A stretch of 6,628 bases of DNA, from contig DTYO01000334.1 of the NCBI GenBank assembly GCA_012961845.1, positions 1 to 6,628 on the forward strand, in the 5' to 3' direction. The notes beneath the pieces were generated by a model that had not been told where the DNA came from, made no database searches, and was given only the letters and a program-made list of their open reading frames with translations. The stretch comes from Thermodesulfobacteriaceae bacterium. Its GTDB lineage: Bacteria; Desulfobacterota; Dissulfuribacteria; Dissulfuribacterales; UBA3076. Each line of letters opens with the position of its first letter. The stretch's first letter is position 1. Positions 6,393-6,628 of this stretch are shown here, in pieces. The translations under genes were made by a program, and so were the position numbers.

Positions 6393-6399
6393 AGGAGGG
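6393..6399 (+). promoter_or_regulatory. Ribosome binding site of nuoA
   Basis: AGGAGGG lies seven bases before the ATG at 6407. It is the strongest Shine-Dalgarno sequence in the window and fixes the nuoA start. Confidence 0.85.
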
Positions 6400-6406
6400 T
6401 TAAGAC

Positions 6407-6628
6407 ATGGTAAGCGGATTCGATCCCACCATCGTCATGTATCTGGGCATGTCGATGCTGGCTATTTTCGGCATGCTCCTGATTTCCGCTGTTTTAGGCC
6501 CGTTCCGCCCCAGACCCAACAAGCTCACCACCTATGAATGCGGAGTTCCGCTGATCGATACAGGCCGTCAGAGATTTGACATCAAATATTACCTGGTGGC
6601 AGTTCTGTTTTTGGTCTTCGATCTGGAG
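6407..6628 (+). CDS. nuoA: NADH-quinone oxidoreductase subunit A, 3' end outside the window
   Basis: The first 74 codons of a NuoA-type subunit of respiratory complex I, a small inner-membrane protein next to the quinone-binding site and the junction with the hydrophilic arm. A first membrane segment spans about residues 8-30. The conserved loop follows: NKLTTYECGVPL (39-50) with the invariant YECG (43-46), then RQRFDIKYYLVAVLFLVFDLE, the start of the second membrane segment with its conserved acidic residue. The full family length is about 115-130 residues, so roughly 40-55 are missing to the right. It is probably the first gene of a nuo operon, given the preceding terminator-like hairpin, promoter candidate and operator-like repeat. 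Homologous subunits occur in F420H2 and ferredoxin-linked complexes, so the electron donor is not proven by this gene alone. Confidence 0.93.
   Translation, partial: MVSGFDPTIVMYLGMSMLAIFGMLLISAVLGPFRPRPNKLTTYECGVPLIDTGRQRFDIKYYLVAVLFLVFDLE

Noticed and set aside
6327..6413. 28-codon frame overlapping the nuoA start by seven bases
   Set aside because: It lacks a ribosome binding site and protein-like features; the strong AGGAGGG belongs to nuoA. A leader peptide is conceivable but unsupported.

Overview
The window looks like ordinary housekeeping chromosome from a Gram-negative bacterium of moderate GC (roughly 48-50% by eye). The order xseB - ispA - dxs, with a CxxCxxCC-type protein and complex I genes beside it, suggests a Desulfobacterota (Desulfovibrionales-like) sulfate reducer. 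That placement is inferred from gene order and protein flavour, not from a search. No tRNA, rRNA, CRISPR array, phage module, toxin-antitoxin pair or intact insertion sequence was recognised.

Layout, left to right. Positions 1-73 may hold the last codons of a plus-strand gene that enters from outside, followed by a hairpin at 121-141. A minus-strand pair lies at 224-1102: a small winged-helix-like protein, then a CvpA-family membrane protein 12 bases after it. A plausible sigma70-type promoter for this pair sits at 1192-1219. A 743-base region without a convincing gene (1103-1845) separates the pair from the plus-strand genes. It contains a possible plus-strand promoter, a long stop-free but start-less frame, and a 17-codon open frame just before xseB.

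The plus-strand cluster is xseB (exonuclease VII small subunit), ispA (farnesyl diphosphate synthase), dxs (1-deoxy-D-xylulose-5-phosphate synthase) and a 310-residue YkgJ/CxxCxxCC-family protein. Dxs makes the first committed intermediate of the MEP isoprenoid pathway. IspA condenses the resulting C5 units to the C15 precursor of undecaprenyl and quinone side chains. The exonuclease subunit is a co-transcribed neighbour with an unrelated job. The 229-base ispA-dxs gap and the strong ribosome binding site of dxs allow dxs to be partly independent.

After the YkgJ-like gene there is a terminator-like AT-rich hairpin. A 244-base control region follows, with a CRP/FNR-type inverted repeat and a possible promoter. 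The window ends inside nuoA, presumably the first gene of a complex I (nuo) operon. Nothing here clearly forms a new system. The best leads are the putative CRP/FNR control of nuoA, the extended cysteine-cluster protein, the regulator-CvpA pair, and the unexplained 743-base stretch before xseB.
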